From a virus, in IMG/VR virus record IMGVR_UViG_3300027792_000015, positions 1-64,000 of that record: a stretch of 64,000 nt of DNA; one strand, given 5' to 3'. Made by a program: the position numbers and the translations under genes. Positions 1 through 8,271 of the stretch are shown here, in pieces. Below the pieces are notes generated by a model. The model was not told where the DNA came from. It did no database searches and saw only the letters and a list, made by a program, of their open reading frames with translations. How positions within the stretch are numbered: position 1 is the stretch's first letter; each line of letters begins with the position of its first letter.

Positions 1-363
1 TTTGAAGAACTAAAAAGTAAAATAGCGGTAGAGATGGAGAAAAAATTTGTAGAGTGTGATGACCAAGATTCATATGTGATACTATATCATGGCAAAAGAA
101 TGTCAATAGATGGAGAATCTGTGTGGCCATCCGAAAGTGCGGCCAAAAGATATATGACCAAGAACACAGTAAAATGCGGTGGAAAGTGGCATTTAAAAGA
201 TTTTTTCTTTAGGCTTCTTATACCCAAAATAAAAGAAGACGCATATTATTATGGTGTTATTATATCCGATAATTTAATTAAAATATATCAAGATTTAGGT
301 AAATCTTTTAAAGAGCAATTCGAAATCGTTTCACTAAAAGAATATATAAAGAGAAACCAATGA
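1..363 (+). CDS. Hypothetical protein, 5' end outside the window
   Basis: The frame is open from base 1, so the gene begins upstream; the first internal ATG is at 34. Residues around FEELKSKIA and KFVEC...YHGKRMS align with VDELKAKIAEGMEEKIVEC...HHGKRIS of the next gene, so the two are tandem paralogues. Both end with a lysine-rich FKEQF[EK]I...EYI segment. No known domain is recognised. The stop overlaps the next start by 4 nt (ATGA), which points to one transcript. Confidence 0.8.
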   Translation, partial: FEELKSKIAVEMEKKFVECDDQDSYVILYHGKRMSIDGESVWPSESAAKRYMTKNTVKCGGKWHLKDFFFRLLIPKIKEDAYYYGVIISDNLIKIYQDLGKSFKEQFEIVSLKEYIKRNQ

Positions 364-743
364 ACACAGAAATAATTGACATAAATAACCTTACAGTTTC
401 GGTTGATGAATTAAAAGCAAAAATAGCCGAAGGCATGGAAGAAAAAATTGTAGAGTGTAAAGATGATATTTTTTATATAATATTACATCACGGAAAAAGA
501 ATATCTTTAAATTATACCTCCATATGGGAAACCGAGCGTGGTGCCAAAGCTACAATTGCTCGTATTGCCAGAAACAAATACAACCTAGACTATATAATGA
601 GAAAAATGGTGCCAGAAAAATATTATTGTAGCACGTATAAATTTTCAAACGACATAATTAAAATACAAAAAGAGTTGCAAAACGGTTTTAAAGAACAATT
701 TAAAATTATTACTTTTGAGGAATATATAAGGTCCAAGCAATGA
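360..743 (+). CDS. Hypothetical protein, tandem paralogue of the preceding gene
   Basis: 127 aa. It shares the HGKR[MI]S core, the FKEQF and EYI C-terminal motifs and the ELKxKIA N-terminal motif with the preceding gene, consistent with a local duplication. It starts in an ATGA overlap with the upstream gene and ends in another with the downstream gene. Function unknown. Confidence 0.8.
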   Translation: MNTEIIDINNLTVSVDELKAKIAEGMEEKIVECKDDIFYIILHHGKRISLNYTSIWETERGAKATIARIARNKYNLDYIMRKMVPEKYYCSTYKFSNDIIKIQKELQNGFKEQFKIITFEEYIRSKQ

Positions 744-1090
744 CTAAAAAAGAATTTAAAGAAAAGTTTATAGAACTAACTAAATATTGGTGGAGAGATA
801 TTTCGTTGTATGAAGAAAGAGTAACCAATTTAGCAAACAAAATTTCTTTCACTACTGATACTATCAAAGAATGGTTCGATGGCATCTCTCTTCCAGTCTC
901 CAAAAAACGAGATGAAGTCATAAGATATCTTTATGAAGAGATTGAGAAAGAAAAAATGAGAAATTTTGTTAGAGATATCTTGTCAAAAGAATTACGCATA
1001 AAATTCATTCACAATAATGTTATTGCATTATATCTTGGTGACGAAGAAATTTCATCCGACCTTATTAGCCTTTGGGATGATAATGACTAA
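740..1090 (+). CDS. Small helix-turn-helix-like protein
   Basis: 116 aa. The segment ITLANK..TTDTIKEWFDGISLPV..RDEVIRYL (about residues 30-65) has the spacing of an XRE-type helix-turn-helix, in which a TIxxWxxGxxxP turn follows the recognition helix. This suggests a small DNA-binding regulator, but the call rests on pattern only. Starts and stops overlap both neighbours. Confidence 0.55.
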   Translation: MTKKEFKEKFIELTKYWWRDISLYEERVTNLANKISFTTDTIKEWFDGISLPVSKKRDEVIRYLYEEIEKEKMRNFVRDILSKELRIKFIHNNVIALYLGDEEISSDLISLWDDND

Positions 1091-1469
1091 ACGAAGTAGA
1101 TATAAAAAGATAGTAGCGAAGATAGATGAAACTCCCGAGACATTGCGTAAAAATTTCCCTTCTAATTTAATTTCTGCTTTCGTTGCCGCATCCAAATCAA
1201 ATTGGAATGTAAAAGAGCATAAAAAATATGCTACATTAGCAGAAGAGTTCCTTGGCAAAACAAAATGGTCCGACAAAATAGAACAGGGTGCTTTGGTAGT
1301 CCGACTTACAATTGCTACCTTTGATTTAATAGAAAGTAAAAACAAAACGCTCGTATGTGATAAACATAAAAAATATGATGGAACAAAGAAACCAAAAAAC
1401 AAATGCAAAACTTGCGCGGTGATTTATGAAAAGAAAAACGAAAAAGAAATTGAAACCAAAGAAAGTTAG
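1083..1469 (+). CDS. Hypothetical basic protein with C-terminal Cys/His motif
   Basis: 129 aa from the ATG at 1083, which overlaps the upstream stop (AATGACTAA); an upstream in-frame ATG at 1017 would overlap that gene by 74 nt and is less likely. The C-terminal part has CDKHKKYDG followed by KCKTCAVIY, a spaced CxxH...CxxC set that could bind zinc. No family recognised. Confidence 0.7.
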   Translation: MTKRSRYKKIVAKIDETPETLRKNFPSNLISAFVAASKSNWNVKEHKKYATLAEEFLGKTKWSDKIEQGALVVRLTIATFDLIESKNKTLVCDKHKKYDGTKKPKNKCKTCAVIYEKKNEKEIETKES

Positions 1470-1584
1470 AGATTGGATTGCTGCCTCTGCCTGTTTTCGT
1501 CATGCTGGTAGCCACAAAGACAAGAAAAAAGAGGAATCTAAAAAGAAATGCCGAAAGAAAATCAGGATAGAAAATAATGTATGA
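1426..1584 (+). CDS. Small highly basic protein
   Basis: 52 aa, MKRKTKKKLKPKK at the N-terminus and KKKEESKKKCRKKIR near the end, very lysine rich. It overlaps the end of the upstream gene by 44 nt in another frame. It could bind nucleic acid, but this is only composition-based. Confidence 0.5.
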   Translation: MKRKTKKKLKPKKVRDWIAASACFRHAGSHKDKKKEESKKKCRKKIRIENNV

Positions 1585-1756
1585 AGAAATTTTATTAAAA
1601 TATTATTATATTCTTATGCAATCGTATGCCGGAACCGACAAGTGGGAGGAAATTTTTTCAAAGTTTGTTAGGGCAAAAGAATATAGTAAGATTTCTGATG
1701 ACTTATGGAAAAATGCTCACGACTTCTATGAAAAATATAAAACGGATAAAACATGA
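1577..1756 (+). CDS. Small hypothetical protein
   Basis: 59 aa (MYEEILLKYYYILMQ...YEKYKTDKT), predicted mostly helical, acidic and aromatic. It overlaps the preceding frame by 8 nt and ends in an ATGA overlap with the next gene, which supports it as real. Function unknown. Confidence 0.6.
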   Translation: MYEEILLKYYYILMQSYAGTDKWEEIFSKFVRAKEYSKISDDLWKNAHDFYEKYKTDKT

Positions 1757-2070
1757 CATCGTGGAAACAAGATATATCACTTGAAGATTTGAATAATTTT
1801 TATTCAATGATAGTTAAATTATCAAGAGAAACGTTCGGAACAGACGACAAAAACAATAGCCCAGTAGAAATTATGGTGGTAGATAGAACAAAGTTTATGG
1901 CACCACCGTATATTTGTCATATTCCAAATCAAGCCAATACTGTTAAAGAACTAAAAGTGTGTGAAAAGTCTGCGAGAACGAACATGGTGGCCGCAATCAA
2001 ACAATACGAATTAATTTGTGGATTGCTTGATGAGGCAGAAAAACTCGAACAACAGGAAAACAAACAATGA
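1753..2070 (+). CDS. Hypothetical protein
   Basis: 105 aa. Starts in an ATGA overlap and ends in another. The C-terminal third (AAIKQYELICGLLDEAEKLEQQ) is predicted helical. No family recognised. Confidence 0.7.
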   Translation: MTSWKQDISLEDLNNFYSMIVKLSRETFGTDDKNNSPVEIMVVDRTKFMAPPYICHIPNQANTVKELKVCEKSARTNMVAAIKQYELICGLLDEAEKLEQQENKQ

Positions 2071-2522
2071 GTAGCAATGAATTTTTTAAATTAGAGTATA
2101 AAGTTATACCAGAATATCAATTAGAAATATCAGCATGGGATGACGAAAATAATAGGTCAATTCTCAATCATGTTCGATGTGACAAAAATCCAAAAGCATT
2201 AATAGATGATTGTGCCAAAGAACTTACAAAAAGAAACATAGCAATAGAAGAATTGGACAATATATGTATGTGTGTTGATAATTTTAGTGTAATTATTTGT
2301 TATGAAAAAGAAGAATATAAGGAAGATACAAATTTATCCAATCCACTTTTTATTTCAGGTGACACCGTAAAGAAACAAATTTTAAAATCAAAGTTTTATA
2401 AAGTTAAAAAAGATAAAGAAATAAAACAAAAACAATTAAAAATTGCAAATGGGCAAAAGAAAGAATTGGAAAAACAATTATCCAATTTAAACAAAAAAAT
2501 CGAAGAATTAAAAGGAAACTAA
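2067..2522 (+). CDS. Hypothetical protein with C-terminal coiled coil
   Basis: 151 aa. The N-terminal 100 residues look like a mixed alpha/beta domain; residues from about 110 on ([15 protein letters not shown]...[16 protein letters not shown]) form a heptad-patterned coiled coil. It lies directly upstream of infA, separated by 2 nt, so it is probably co-translated with it. Confidence 0.7.
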   Translation: MSSNEFFKLEYKVIPEYQLEISAWDDENNRSILNHVRCDKNPKALIDDCAKELTKRNIAIEELDNICMCVDNFSVIICYEKEEYKEDTNLSNPLFISGDTVKKQILKSKFYKVKKDKEIKQKQLKIANGQKKELEKQLSNLNKKIEELKGN

Positions 2523-2524
2523 CA

Positions 2525-2770
2525 ATGAAATCAACAAAAAAAGATATAGTGGAATTAGATGGCAAAGTTCTTACGGCATTACCAAACGCAACTTTTATGG
2601 TAAAGTTGGAGAATGGTTCAGAAATTATTTGTCATATCTCTGGAAAAATTAGAAAGCACTCAATAAATATTTTGCCAGGTGATTCAGTAACCGTTGAGTT
2701 GTCGTCATATGATTTAACAAAGGGAAGAATAACTTTCCGCGAAAAAGGAAAAACCACTCATGTCCAATAA
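2525..2770 (+). CDS. infA: Translation initiation factor IF-1
   Basis: 81 aa, close to the usual 70-75 aa for bacterial IF-1. The S1/OB-fold is visible end to end: [20 protein letters not shown], then [17 protein letters not shown], then [18 protein letters not shown]. These are the family landmarks (G-x-V, L-P-N-x-x-F-x-V, H-[IV]-[SA]-G-K-x-R, P-Y-D-L-x-K-G-R-I). IF-1 binds the A site of the 30S subunit during initiation. A phage copy, together with bS21 and peptide deformylase in the same window, suggests that the phage redirects host translation. An RBS-like AACTAACAATG context is weak, so translation is probably coupled to the upstream gene. Confidence 0.93.
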   Translation: MKSTKKDIVELDGKVLTALPNATFMVKLENGSEIICHISGKIRKHSINILPGDSVTVELSSYDLTKGRITFREKGKTTHVQ

Positions 2771-3107
2771 ATTTAAGTTTGTTTTAGTTGGTAAAAGCAA
2801 TTCCTGTGAGCGTGTGCTTTCAAAAGAATTCATAATGCAAAGAACCAACAAGGATCGTTTGGATTATGTCAAAGACTTGGTAAAATTTCATTTTGGTGGT
2901 CGTGCTTTGGCCGTTGTTAATGAGACTACTTTGGTAAAAGATATGTATGTGTATCCGCAATTTTTTGCTGCCGGGTGGGTTATTGACAACGAAACCAATG
3001 AGGAATTCGTTTTGATTGACCATGGCAAATCAATGAAGGATGCGCGATCTTCACTGATGGATGCATTTAATTCCATCAATTGGCACGAGTATTCTACAAA
3101 AATATAG
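2760..3107 (+). CDS. Hypothetical protein
   Basis: 115 aa, overlapping the end of infA by 11 nt. It has an alpha/beta composition with [12 protein letters not shown] and [17 protein letters not shown] segments. No family recognised. Confidence 0.7.
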   Translation: MSNKFKFVLVGKSNSCERVLSKEFIMQRTNKDRLDYVKDLVKFHFGGRALAVVNETTLVKDMYVYPQFFAAGWVIDNETNEEFVLIDHGKSMKDARSSLMDAFNSINWHEYSTKI

Positions 3108-3115
3108 GAACACTT

Positions 3116-3724
3116 ATGAATGCTATTGTTGTTGCGTTGATTATTTTTGGTAGCTATAATGTTCAGGATACAATTTCTGGCGGTTTGAATGATATTGAAA
3201 ATGAAAGATGGCAACAAGCCAGCGACAAATTCAATGAAGCAATAAACTCTGGACATTTAAGCGACTATGGTTTGTCAGAAATATACTGGAATTTATACAT
3301 AGCAGAAAAAAATCTATACCACAAAGATGAAAGCGCAACAGCATTGCTTGGGTTTTTAACTTACGCAAGAATATCCTTACAAGATAAATCATTGGGAATA
3401 AAAGAATTAAGAAGCATAAAAGATAGAATTGATTTTTCTGAACCAATGTTGCAAGCGTTGTGGGCATCTAATAATTCGCATTCTTGTAGAAGTAAATTAT
3501 TTGAATGCTATATGGCAAAAGAAGACTTATTGTCAATATTTGTTGTAAGTATTCCATTTTGTTCAGAGCAAATAATTGGTAGCATTGATACAGTCAAAAA
3601 CGATAATGGTGTGGAAGTGAAAGTAATATGTTTTGATATAAACAGTTTTAACCTTGACTCAAATGGTTTTGGGCATCAAGGTCAAATCACTAAAATTGAG
3701 AATTATTATTTTGTGATACCATGA
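3116..3724 (+). CDS. Hypothetical protein with N-terminal signal anchor and TPR-like repeats
   Basis: 202 aa from the ATG at 3116, preceded by AGGA; an earlier in-frame ATG would overlap the upstream gene. The N-terminus NAIVVALIIFGSYNV is hydrophobic and could be a signal or membrane anchor. Residues 30-110 (ENERWQQASDKFNEAIN..., YWNLYIAEKNLYHKDE) resemble tetratricopeptide repeats. It may be a secreted or membrane-bound scaffold; function unknown. Confidence 0.65.
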   Translation: MNAIVVALIIFGSYNVQDTISGGLNDIENERWQQASDKFNEAINSGHLSDYGLSEIYWNLYIAEKNLYHKDESATALLGFLTYARISLQDKSLGIKELRSIKDRIDFSEPMLQALWASNNSHSCRSKLFECYMAKEDLLSIFVVSIPFCSEQIIGSIDTVKNDNGVEVKVICFDINSFNLDSNGFGHQGQITKIENYYFVIP

Positions 3725-4068
3725 AATTTTCATTTAAAGATTTGGCAAAAAAACAGTGTGAGAAAAGTTCTTACAAAAAACGTCTCGGGGCGGTTGTTGT
3801 TAATAGGGGTAAAGTTGTAGGCTTGGGCCACAATGTTGTTCAATCTACTGGCATAAAAACTGACGGACTACATGCGGAGATATCGGCATTAAGAAATACC
3901 TCGGCTAAATTTAGATATGGTTCCACCGTTTATGTTTGCAGAATATTGAAAAATCAAGAAATAGCGTTATCCAAACCTTGCCATGCGTGTAGTGTCGTAA
4001 TGAAAAAAATGGGAGTTAAATATGTTTGGTATTCTGTTGGACCAAATTGGGTCAGGATGAAGTTATGA
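3721..4068 (+). CDS. Cytidine/deoxycytidylate deaminase-family protein
   Basis: 115 aa. The zinc site is complete: HAE at about residue 51 (GLHAEISALRN) and PCHAC at about residue 89. The N-terminus (CEKSSYKKRLGAVVVNRGKVV) is the first strand and helix of the fold. Enzymes of this family deaminate cytosine in nucleosides, nucleotides or RNA, and substrate cannot be read from sequence here. A separate, longer dCMP deaminase is at 61927. Overlaps both neighbours by 4 nt. Confidence 0.85.
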   Translation: MKFSFKDLAKKQCEKSSYKKRLGAVVVNRGKVVGLGHNVVQSTGIKTDGLHAEISALRNTSAKFRYGSTVYVCRILKNQEIALSKPCHACSVVMKKMGVKYVWYSVGPNWVRMKL

Positions 4069-4595
4069 AAAACTACTACAACACAGTTTGTATAGAAGGA
4101 ATCGGGTCTGATATTAATTGGTGCGGTCGTCATAGGGGCGGCAAAAGATGTTTATATTGCAGGAGGCACGCAAAGTTTGAAGAATGGTCCAAAGATTGGA
4201 AATGGAACTATTTGTTAGAGTGGAATGGTAGATGGCCAAATGGATGGAGAGAGCGCTCATATTATAAGACAGATGGCGTTTATGAGGTTACATCTGGAAC
4301 TTATAGCAAATATGTTAATATGCCAGTAGTATATTCTGATAGCCCGGATAGATATTGGACAATTGGAGTAAGTGAATTAAAATTAAAACACTTACTGAAA
4401 CAAGGATGTAAGAAAAATCGTAAGTGCAAGTGTATAAATTTAATTCAACGAGGTTCTTGGTATTGTCCAGAATGCTTTAAGTTAATATCTAATTACGCAA
4501 ACATAAGTGGCATAGAAAAACACGACTTAATAATTGAGGTCCGCAATGAATTAAAAGAAAAGATTTTAATTGCATTACTGTCCGGCATAATATAA
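4065..4595 (+). CDS. Hypothetical Cys-rich protein, possible zinc fingers
   Basis: 176 aa from the ATG at 4065, which forms an ATGA overlap with the deaminase stop. Two Cys/His clusters are visible: WCGRHRGGKRCLYCRRH near residue 17 and CKNRKCKCIN...WYCPECF near residue 130, plausibly two zinc ribbons. Tryptophan-rich middle. It closes the transcript ahead of the terminator at 4672. Confidence 0.7.
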   Translation: MKNYYNTVCIEGIGSDINWCGRHRGGKRCLYCRRHAKFEEWSKDWKWNYLLEWNGRWPNGWRERSYYKTDGVYEVTSGTYSKYVNMPVVYSDSPDRYWTIGVSELKLKHLLKQGCKKNRKCKCINLIQRGSWYCPECFKLISNYANISGIEKHDLIIEVRNELKEKILIALLSGII

Positions 4596-4671
4596 TCGAT
4601 TTCAAAAATTTACAAGGAAGGTGGTGATGTTTTAAGAAGGTGGTGAACTCCTTACATAGTGTTCAAGGTGC

Positions 4672-4703
4672 GAGGGCCGAAGAAGGATAGGCCCTCTTTT
4701 TTT
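4672..4703 (+). terminator. Rho-independent terminator
   Basis: GAGGGCC (4672-4678) pairs with GGCCCTC (4690-4696) and is followed by seven T residues. It ends the operon 1-4595 and lies 12 nt before the next start. Confidence 0.85.
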
Positions 4704-4714
4704 AGGAGCATTAA

Positions 4715-5425
4715 GTGGATAAATACAAAATAAAAATGGCAAAGGCAATTAGAAAAGCAAAGGTTCCAGAAAATTTTAAGTTGTCTGCACCAAGTAAAAT
4801 AAGTTTAAAAAACAATTCGAGTATTAATTTTCCTGCTGGTCCAAGTTTTAGTTGTCCGGGAGCAACAGAGGCGTGTAGTGATTGTTATGCAAAAAAACAC
4901 AGACATTTGTTTGGTCCTGTTCAAAAAAATATAGCAGACAATTGGAAATTATTGAGTGCGTTGGAAAAGTCTAATCAAATGACAAAAGCCATAGATTCGA
5001 TTTTGTCTGGAATGCAGCAAGACTTGGGAATATTTCGCATAAATAGTTCTGGTGATTTTTCTTCGCAGTGGGTTGTAGATATGTGGGCCAAACTAATTGG
5101 TAGCAAAAAAGATACGCAGTTTTGGGCCTACACGCGAAGCTTTGATTTTAATTTTTCTAAACTTACGCGCTTGCCAAATTTTTCTTTGTGGGCATCAACC
5201 GATGATTTTAATTTCGCGCAAGCAAAAGAGTTCGTTAGAAGATTTAGGAAAAGTGGAACCAAACATGCATACGGACCCTGGGATCATGACCGGCCGTTTC
5301 CAAAAAATAGTTTCTGTTGCCCAGTTACATCGGGTGACATGAAAATGAATGGCGCATGTGAGAAGTGTATGCTGTGTGTGACAAAAAGAAGAACCAGCAA
5401 GCATGTAGTGTTTCTAAAACATTAG
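4715..5425 (+). CDS. Phage gp88-like protein with CPGA...C..CYA motif
   Basis: 236 aa with a GTG start at 4715 preceded by AGGAG. The N-terminal cluster SCPGATEACSDCYA (about residues 48-61) and the C-terminal cluster CCPVTSGDMKMNGACEKCMLC match the layout I associate with the phage gene product 88 family. These proteins carry Cys clusters that may hold an iron-sulfur centre. The spacing is not the CxxxCxxC of radical SAM enzymes. Biochemical role unknown. Confidence 0.6.
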   Translation: MDKYKIKMAKAIRKAKVPENFKLSAPSKISLKNNSSINFPAGPSFSCPGATEACSDCYAKKHRHLFGPVQKNIADNWKLLSALEKSNQMTKAIDSILSGMQQDLGIFRINSSGDFSSQWVVDMWAKLIGSKKDTQFWAYTRSFDFNFSKLTRLPNFSLWASTDDFNFAQAKEFVRRFRKSGTKHAYGPWDHDRPFPKNSFCCPVTSGDMKMNGACEKCMLCVTKRRTSKHVVFLKH

Positions 5426-5433
5426 GAGTTAAA

Positions 5434-5583
5434 GTGGAAAATCAAATAAAAAAAGTAAGCGATTACCTGTGCAATGGATATAAAATTACCGATTCTTGGA
5501 TGCTAACAAACGGAATTTATTTAATACTCACTCGCGAAAACTGCTCTATAACAATGCGCATAACCCTCGGTGGTGTAGTATGA
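5434..5583 (+). CDS. Small hypothetical protein
   Basis: 49 aa with a GTG start at 5434, chosen because TAGGAG lies 5 nt upstream. Contains VENQIKKVSDYLCNGYKI then a beta-rich half. Function unknown. Confidence 0.6.
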   Translation: MENQIKKVSDYLCNGYKITDSWMLTNGIYLILTRENCSITMRITLGGVV

Positions 5584-5606
5584 CAAAACCAATGAAAGGA
5601 AAAACT

Positions 5607-5879
5607 ATGACAAACAATATGTTCGAGATTATTGATCTTAATATAAAAAGCAAAAGGTGGATCGGAGGTTTGGGTCGCTTAAAGAAGGATGGATCAATCG
5701 TAAAACTCAATGGTCAAATTTTTGAAAGGAGAACCACGAAAAGTGGAGAGGTGGTGATCCTGATGGATAATCTTCTTGGTAACCCACGAAAAAATCAAAA
5801 GAAGCGCTGGCAAATTGTGTTGGTAGATAATCTCGTTTGTCTGAACGAAAATCACTGGAAGCATACAAAGGCTGCGTAA
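5607..5879 (+). CDS. Hypothetical protein
   Basis: 90 aa from ATG 5607, preceded by AAAGGA; an alternative start at 5580 would overlap the upstream stop in an ATGA. It has alternating basic and hydrophobic beta-like segments (RLKKDGSIVKLNGQIFERR, RWQIVLVDNLVCL). No family recognised. Confidence 0.6.
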   Translation: MTNNMFEIIDLNIKSKRWIGGLGRLKKDGSIVKLNGQIFERRTTKSGEVVILMDNLLGNPRKNQKKRWQIVLVDNLVCLNENHWKHTKAA

Positions 5880-5881
5880 TA

Positions 5882-6547
5882 ATGTTTAGACACTACGAAA
5901 AAACTTTTAGAATACTTGTTCCACAAATTTCAACAGTTGGAAAACATTATTTGTCCGACTCTGATACTCAAAAACTTTTAAATGGCAAGGTAACTTTGAC
6001 CGAGAAAATGGACGGAGCGAACACTGCTATTATAAGAAACAAAAATGATTTCAGGCTTCAAAAGCGTGGGTCCTTGGTGGATACAAGCGAACACTATCAG
6101 TTTAATTTCTTCAAGGCGTGGAGTCAAGCAAACTATGACAAACTAATGAGTATTCCACAAGATACTATTTTGTATGGAGAACTCATGATTTGCCAACACA
6201 CTATTCATTATGACTCTTTGCCAGATTACTTTTTGGCCTTCGGATTGTTTGACAGGAAAAGTAATCAATACAAACATTGGAATGATTTAAAAAAACTCTG
6301 TGATGACATTGGGTTGGCTACTGTTCCGCTGCTAGAAAAAGATACAACGGTTGCTAAAACTGAATTATTTGATATGGTTCCCAATCCCTCTAATTATGGA
6401 CATGAACAAGCAGAGGGATTGGTTGTTTGGAATTACAACAAACAAATGCGTGGCAAAGTTGTTTTAAGAAAATTTCAGGAATCGATAGACGAAGATGGTC
6501 ATTGGTCCAGAAAAACAATTACTAAAAACTTATTGAAAGCGGTGTAA
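5882..6547 (+). CDS. RNA ligase, covalent nucleotidyltransferase type
   Basis: 221 aa. Nucleotidyltransferase motif I is EKMDGANT (about residue 41), the lysine being the site of AMP attachment. Motif IIIa/IV-like segments are LYGELM and AEGLVVW, and motif V is KVVLRKF. Size and motifs fit the Rnl2-like or DraRnl-like RNA ligase group, which seals nicks in RNA. Phages use such ligases to repair tRNA cut by host defence nucleases. The start at 5882 avoids overlap with the upstream gene. Confidence 0.85.
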   Translation: MFRHYEKTFRILVPQISTVGKHYLSDSDTQKLLNGKVTLTEKMDGANTAIIRNKNDFRLQKRGSLVDTSEHYQFNFFKAWSQANYDKLMSIPQDTILYGELMICQHTIHYDSLPDYFLAFGLFDRKSNQYKHWNDLKKLCDDIGLATVPLLEKDTTVAKTELFDMVPNPSNYGHEQAEGLVVWNYNKQMRGKVVLRKFQESIDEDGHWSRKTITKNLLKAV

Positions 6548-6548
6548 T

Positions 6549-6764
6549 ATGAGTAATAATTTTGTTGATAAGTGTGCTATTTGTCCTTACTGTGGTGATT
6601 TTGTAGAGTATCCTAATGAAAAACAAATTAAAATATTTGGAAAGCCTACTTGTTGTGAATATGAAATGGTCGTAATCGACCGCGAAAAATTGCACAAGAT
6701 AGCAAGAGCATTGGATACACTTAAACAAAACATAGAGAACGAACTATTAAAGGGAGTTTCGTAG
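6549..6764 (+). CDS. Small zinc-ribbon-like protein
   Basis: 71 aa with CAICPYCGDF near the N-terminus and PTCCEYE at residue 35, a likely four-cysteine site, followed by a helix (IARALDTLKQNIENELL). Function unknown. Confidence 0.65.
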   Translation: MSNNFVDKCAICPYCGDFVEYPNEKQIKIFGKPTCCEYEMVVIDREKLHKIARALDTLKQNIENELLKGVS

Positions 6765-6773
6765 GAGTTTGTT

Positions 6774-7310
6774 ATGAGAATTCTATTAGATATGGATGGA
6801 GTAGTGGTAGATTTTGTTGAGCCACTGTTAAAAATGTATAATGATATGACCAACGAAAATGTTCCACTATCGTCTATTAAAAATTATAATATTGGAAAGT
6901 TCGTAAAAGACCCAATGACTTTGCGTCGGTTGAAAGAATCTGTTGGTTTTATTAGAAACCTACCGCCGAAGGGAGACTCGCTTGATGGTGTTAAAGACTT
7001 ACTAAAAGCAGGACACGAAGTAGTGTTCGTAAGTAATGGAACTAATTGCCCAACAAGCGGCCATGAAAAAAGAGATTGGCTTTTTTATTACTTTCACAGG
7101 GAATGGAAATATCCTCCACTGGTTTTAACTTACCACAAATATTTAGTTTCCGGTGATTGCTTGGTAGATGATAATCCTAAAAATTTAGAAAATCTTTCGC
7201 CAAATACAAAGCCTTTACTGTGGCATTGTTCATATAATTCAGAGGAGGACGGAAAATATACAAGAATATATGATTGGTCACATTTATTAGATTGGGCTAA
7301 TAGGAACTGA
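6774..7310 (+). CDS. 5'(3')-deoxyribonucleotidase-like HAD phosphatase
   Basis: 178 aa. HAD motif I is LLDMDGVVVDF at the N-terminus, motif II is VVFVSNGT, and motif III/IV is LVDDNPKN. This matches the NT5C group of phage and bacterial deoxyribonucleotidases, which dephosphorylate dNMPs. TAGGAG lies upstream of the ATG. It belongs with the two deaminases to nucleotide metabolism. Confidence 0.85.
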   Translation: MRILLDMDGVVVDFVEPLLKMYNDMTNENVPLSSIKNYNIGKFVKDPMTLRRLKESVGFIRNLPPKGDSLDGVKDLLKAGHEVVFVSNGTNCPTSGHEKRDWLFYYFHREWKYPPLVLTYHKYLVSGDCLVDDNPKNLENLSPNTKPLLWHCSYNSEEDGKYTRIYDWSHLLDWANRN

Positions 7311-7311
7311 T

Positions 7312-7665
7312 ATGACACTATTACATGACGCAATGGCAGCATATTTGTCTGGTTTAACTACCAAAAAGAATGAAAAAGAGATATGGTGGTGGGATGAATC
7401 TGGATATAAAATTACAGTAGAATTGGTAAATGCTCGGTGGGAAAAGTATATAGTAAGATATTATTATGACAACGGTAATCTATCGTCTGAATACAATTAC
7501 TTCAAAGGTCAGTATCATGGTTTGTGCAAAGGTTACTGTGACAATGGTAATTTAAGGTCTGAATACAATTACTTCAAAGGCCGGCGCCATGGTTTGTGCA
7601 AATATTACTATGACAATGGTAATTTAAGGTCTGAATATAATTACAACCACGGAAGTTTAAGATGA
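7312..7665 (+). CDS. YwqK/MORN-type repeat protein (family member 1)
   Basis: 117 aa. The N-terminal domain MTLLHDAMAAYLSGLTTKK then KITVELV..RWEKYIVRYYYDNGN is shared by ten proteins in this window. It is followed by three repeats of the form YYDNGNLRSEYNYFKGxxHGLCK, the YwqK (MORN-like) repeat. In bacteria such repeats occur in proteins named YwqK-family antitoxins and in secreted repeat proteins. I see no partner toxin. Two of the repeats are nearly identical, indicating recent duplication. Confidence 0.8.
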   Translation: MTLLHDAMAAYLSGLTTKKNEKEIWWWDESGYKITVELVNARWEKYIVRYYYDNGNLSSEYNYFKGQYHGLCKGYCDNGNLRSEYNYFKGRRHGLCKYYYDNGNLRSEYNYNHGSLR

Positions 7666-7811
7666 CACACGATATTGAAAACATATACATTGATATATTA
7701 AAATATAAAGCAACTGTTTGGTTCTGTAAATACGAAGAAGATGGTGGCGGATTTACTATTATTACAACATCTAATCGCCACAAAAATCCATATAGTAGTT
7801 ATTATTTATAA
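7662..7811 (+). CDS. YIFK-box small protein (isolated member)
   Basis: 49 aa, core ENIYIDILKYKATVW. It lies between two YwqK-type genes and starts in an ATGA overlap with the first. Immediately after its stop is a remnant of a YwqK gene end. Function unknown. Confidence 0.7.
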   Translation: MTHDIENIYIDILKYKATVWFCKYEEDGGGFTIITTSNRHKNPYSSYYL

Positions 7812-7845
7812 ACCCCAAAAACAATTACAACCACGGAAAATTAGT
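7812..7845 (+). pseudogene. Remnant of the 3' end of a YwqK-type gene
   Basis: The bases after the tiny gene read NNYNHGKL and a stop, matching the YNYNHGK ends of family members 1 and 2. It suggests that a YwqK gene was replaced by the tiny gene, leaving only its last codons. Confidence 0.6.
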
Positions 7846-8271
7846 ATGACACTATTACACGATGCAATGACAGCCTATTTGGCTGGGCTTACTACCAACC
7901 GCACTGAAAAAGAAATTTGGTGGGAAAACGAACGGGGAGATAAACTTACCGTAGAGTTGGTAAATTCAAGGTGGGAAAAATACATAGTAAGGCAATACTA
8001 TGATAATGGTAATTTGTGGTGGGAAGAAAATTATCTTAAAGACAAACTGCATGGTTTAAACAAAACATGCTATAAAAATGGTAATTTGGTGCATGAAATA
8101 AATTACCGCAAAAATCAACGACATGGCTTATGTAGGTGGTGTTGGGAAAATGGTAACCCACGGTGGAAACAAAATTATTACAAAGGAAAACTACATGGTT
8201 TGTGCAGAGCGTATTATGAAAACGGTAATTTAAAAGCAGAGTATAATTACAACCACGGAAAACAAATATGA
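7846..8271 (+). CDS. YwqK/MORN-type repeat protein (family member 2)
   Basis: 141 aa from ATG 7846. N-terminal domain MTLLHDAMTAYLAGLTT...EIWW...KLTVELV, then about four repeats (QYYDNGNLWWEENYLKDKLHGLNK and variants). It ends in an ATGA overlap with the exonuclease gene. Function unknown; same family as the gene at 7312. Confidence 0.8.
   Translation: MTLLHDAMTAYLAGLTTNRTEKEIWWENERGDKLTVELVNSRWEKYIVRQYYDNGNLWWEENYLKDKLHGLNKTCYKNGNLVHEINYRKNQRHGLCRWCWENGNPRWKQNYYKGKLHGLCRAYYENGNLKAEYNYNHGKQI

Noticed and set aside
4596-4671. Small RNA or riboswitch before the gp88-like gene
   Set aside because: Only the terminator stem can be supported; the GGTGGTGA repeats do not form a known fold.
4715-5425. 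Radical SAM enzyme
   Set aside because: The Cys spacing in CPGATEACSDCYA is not CxxxCxxC, so I kept the gp88-like call.
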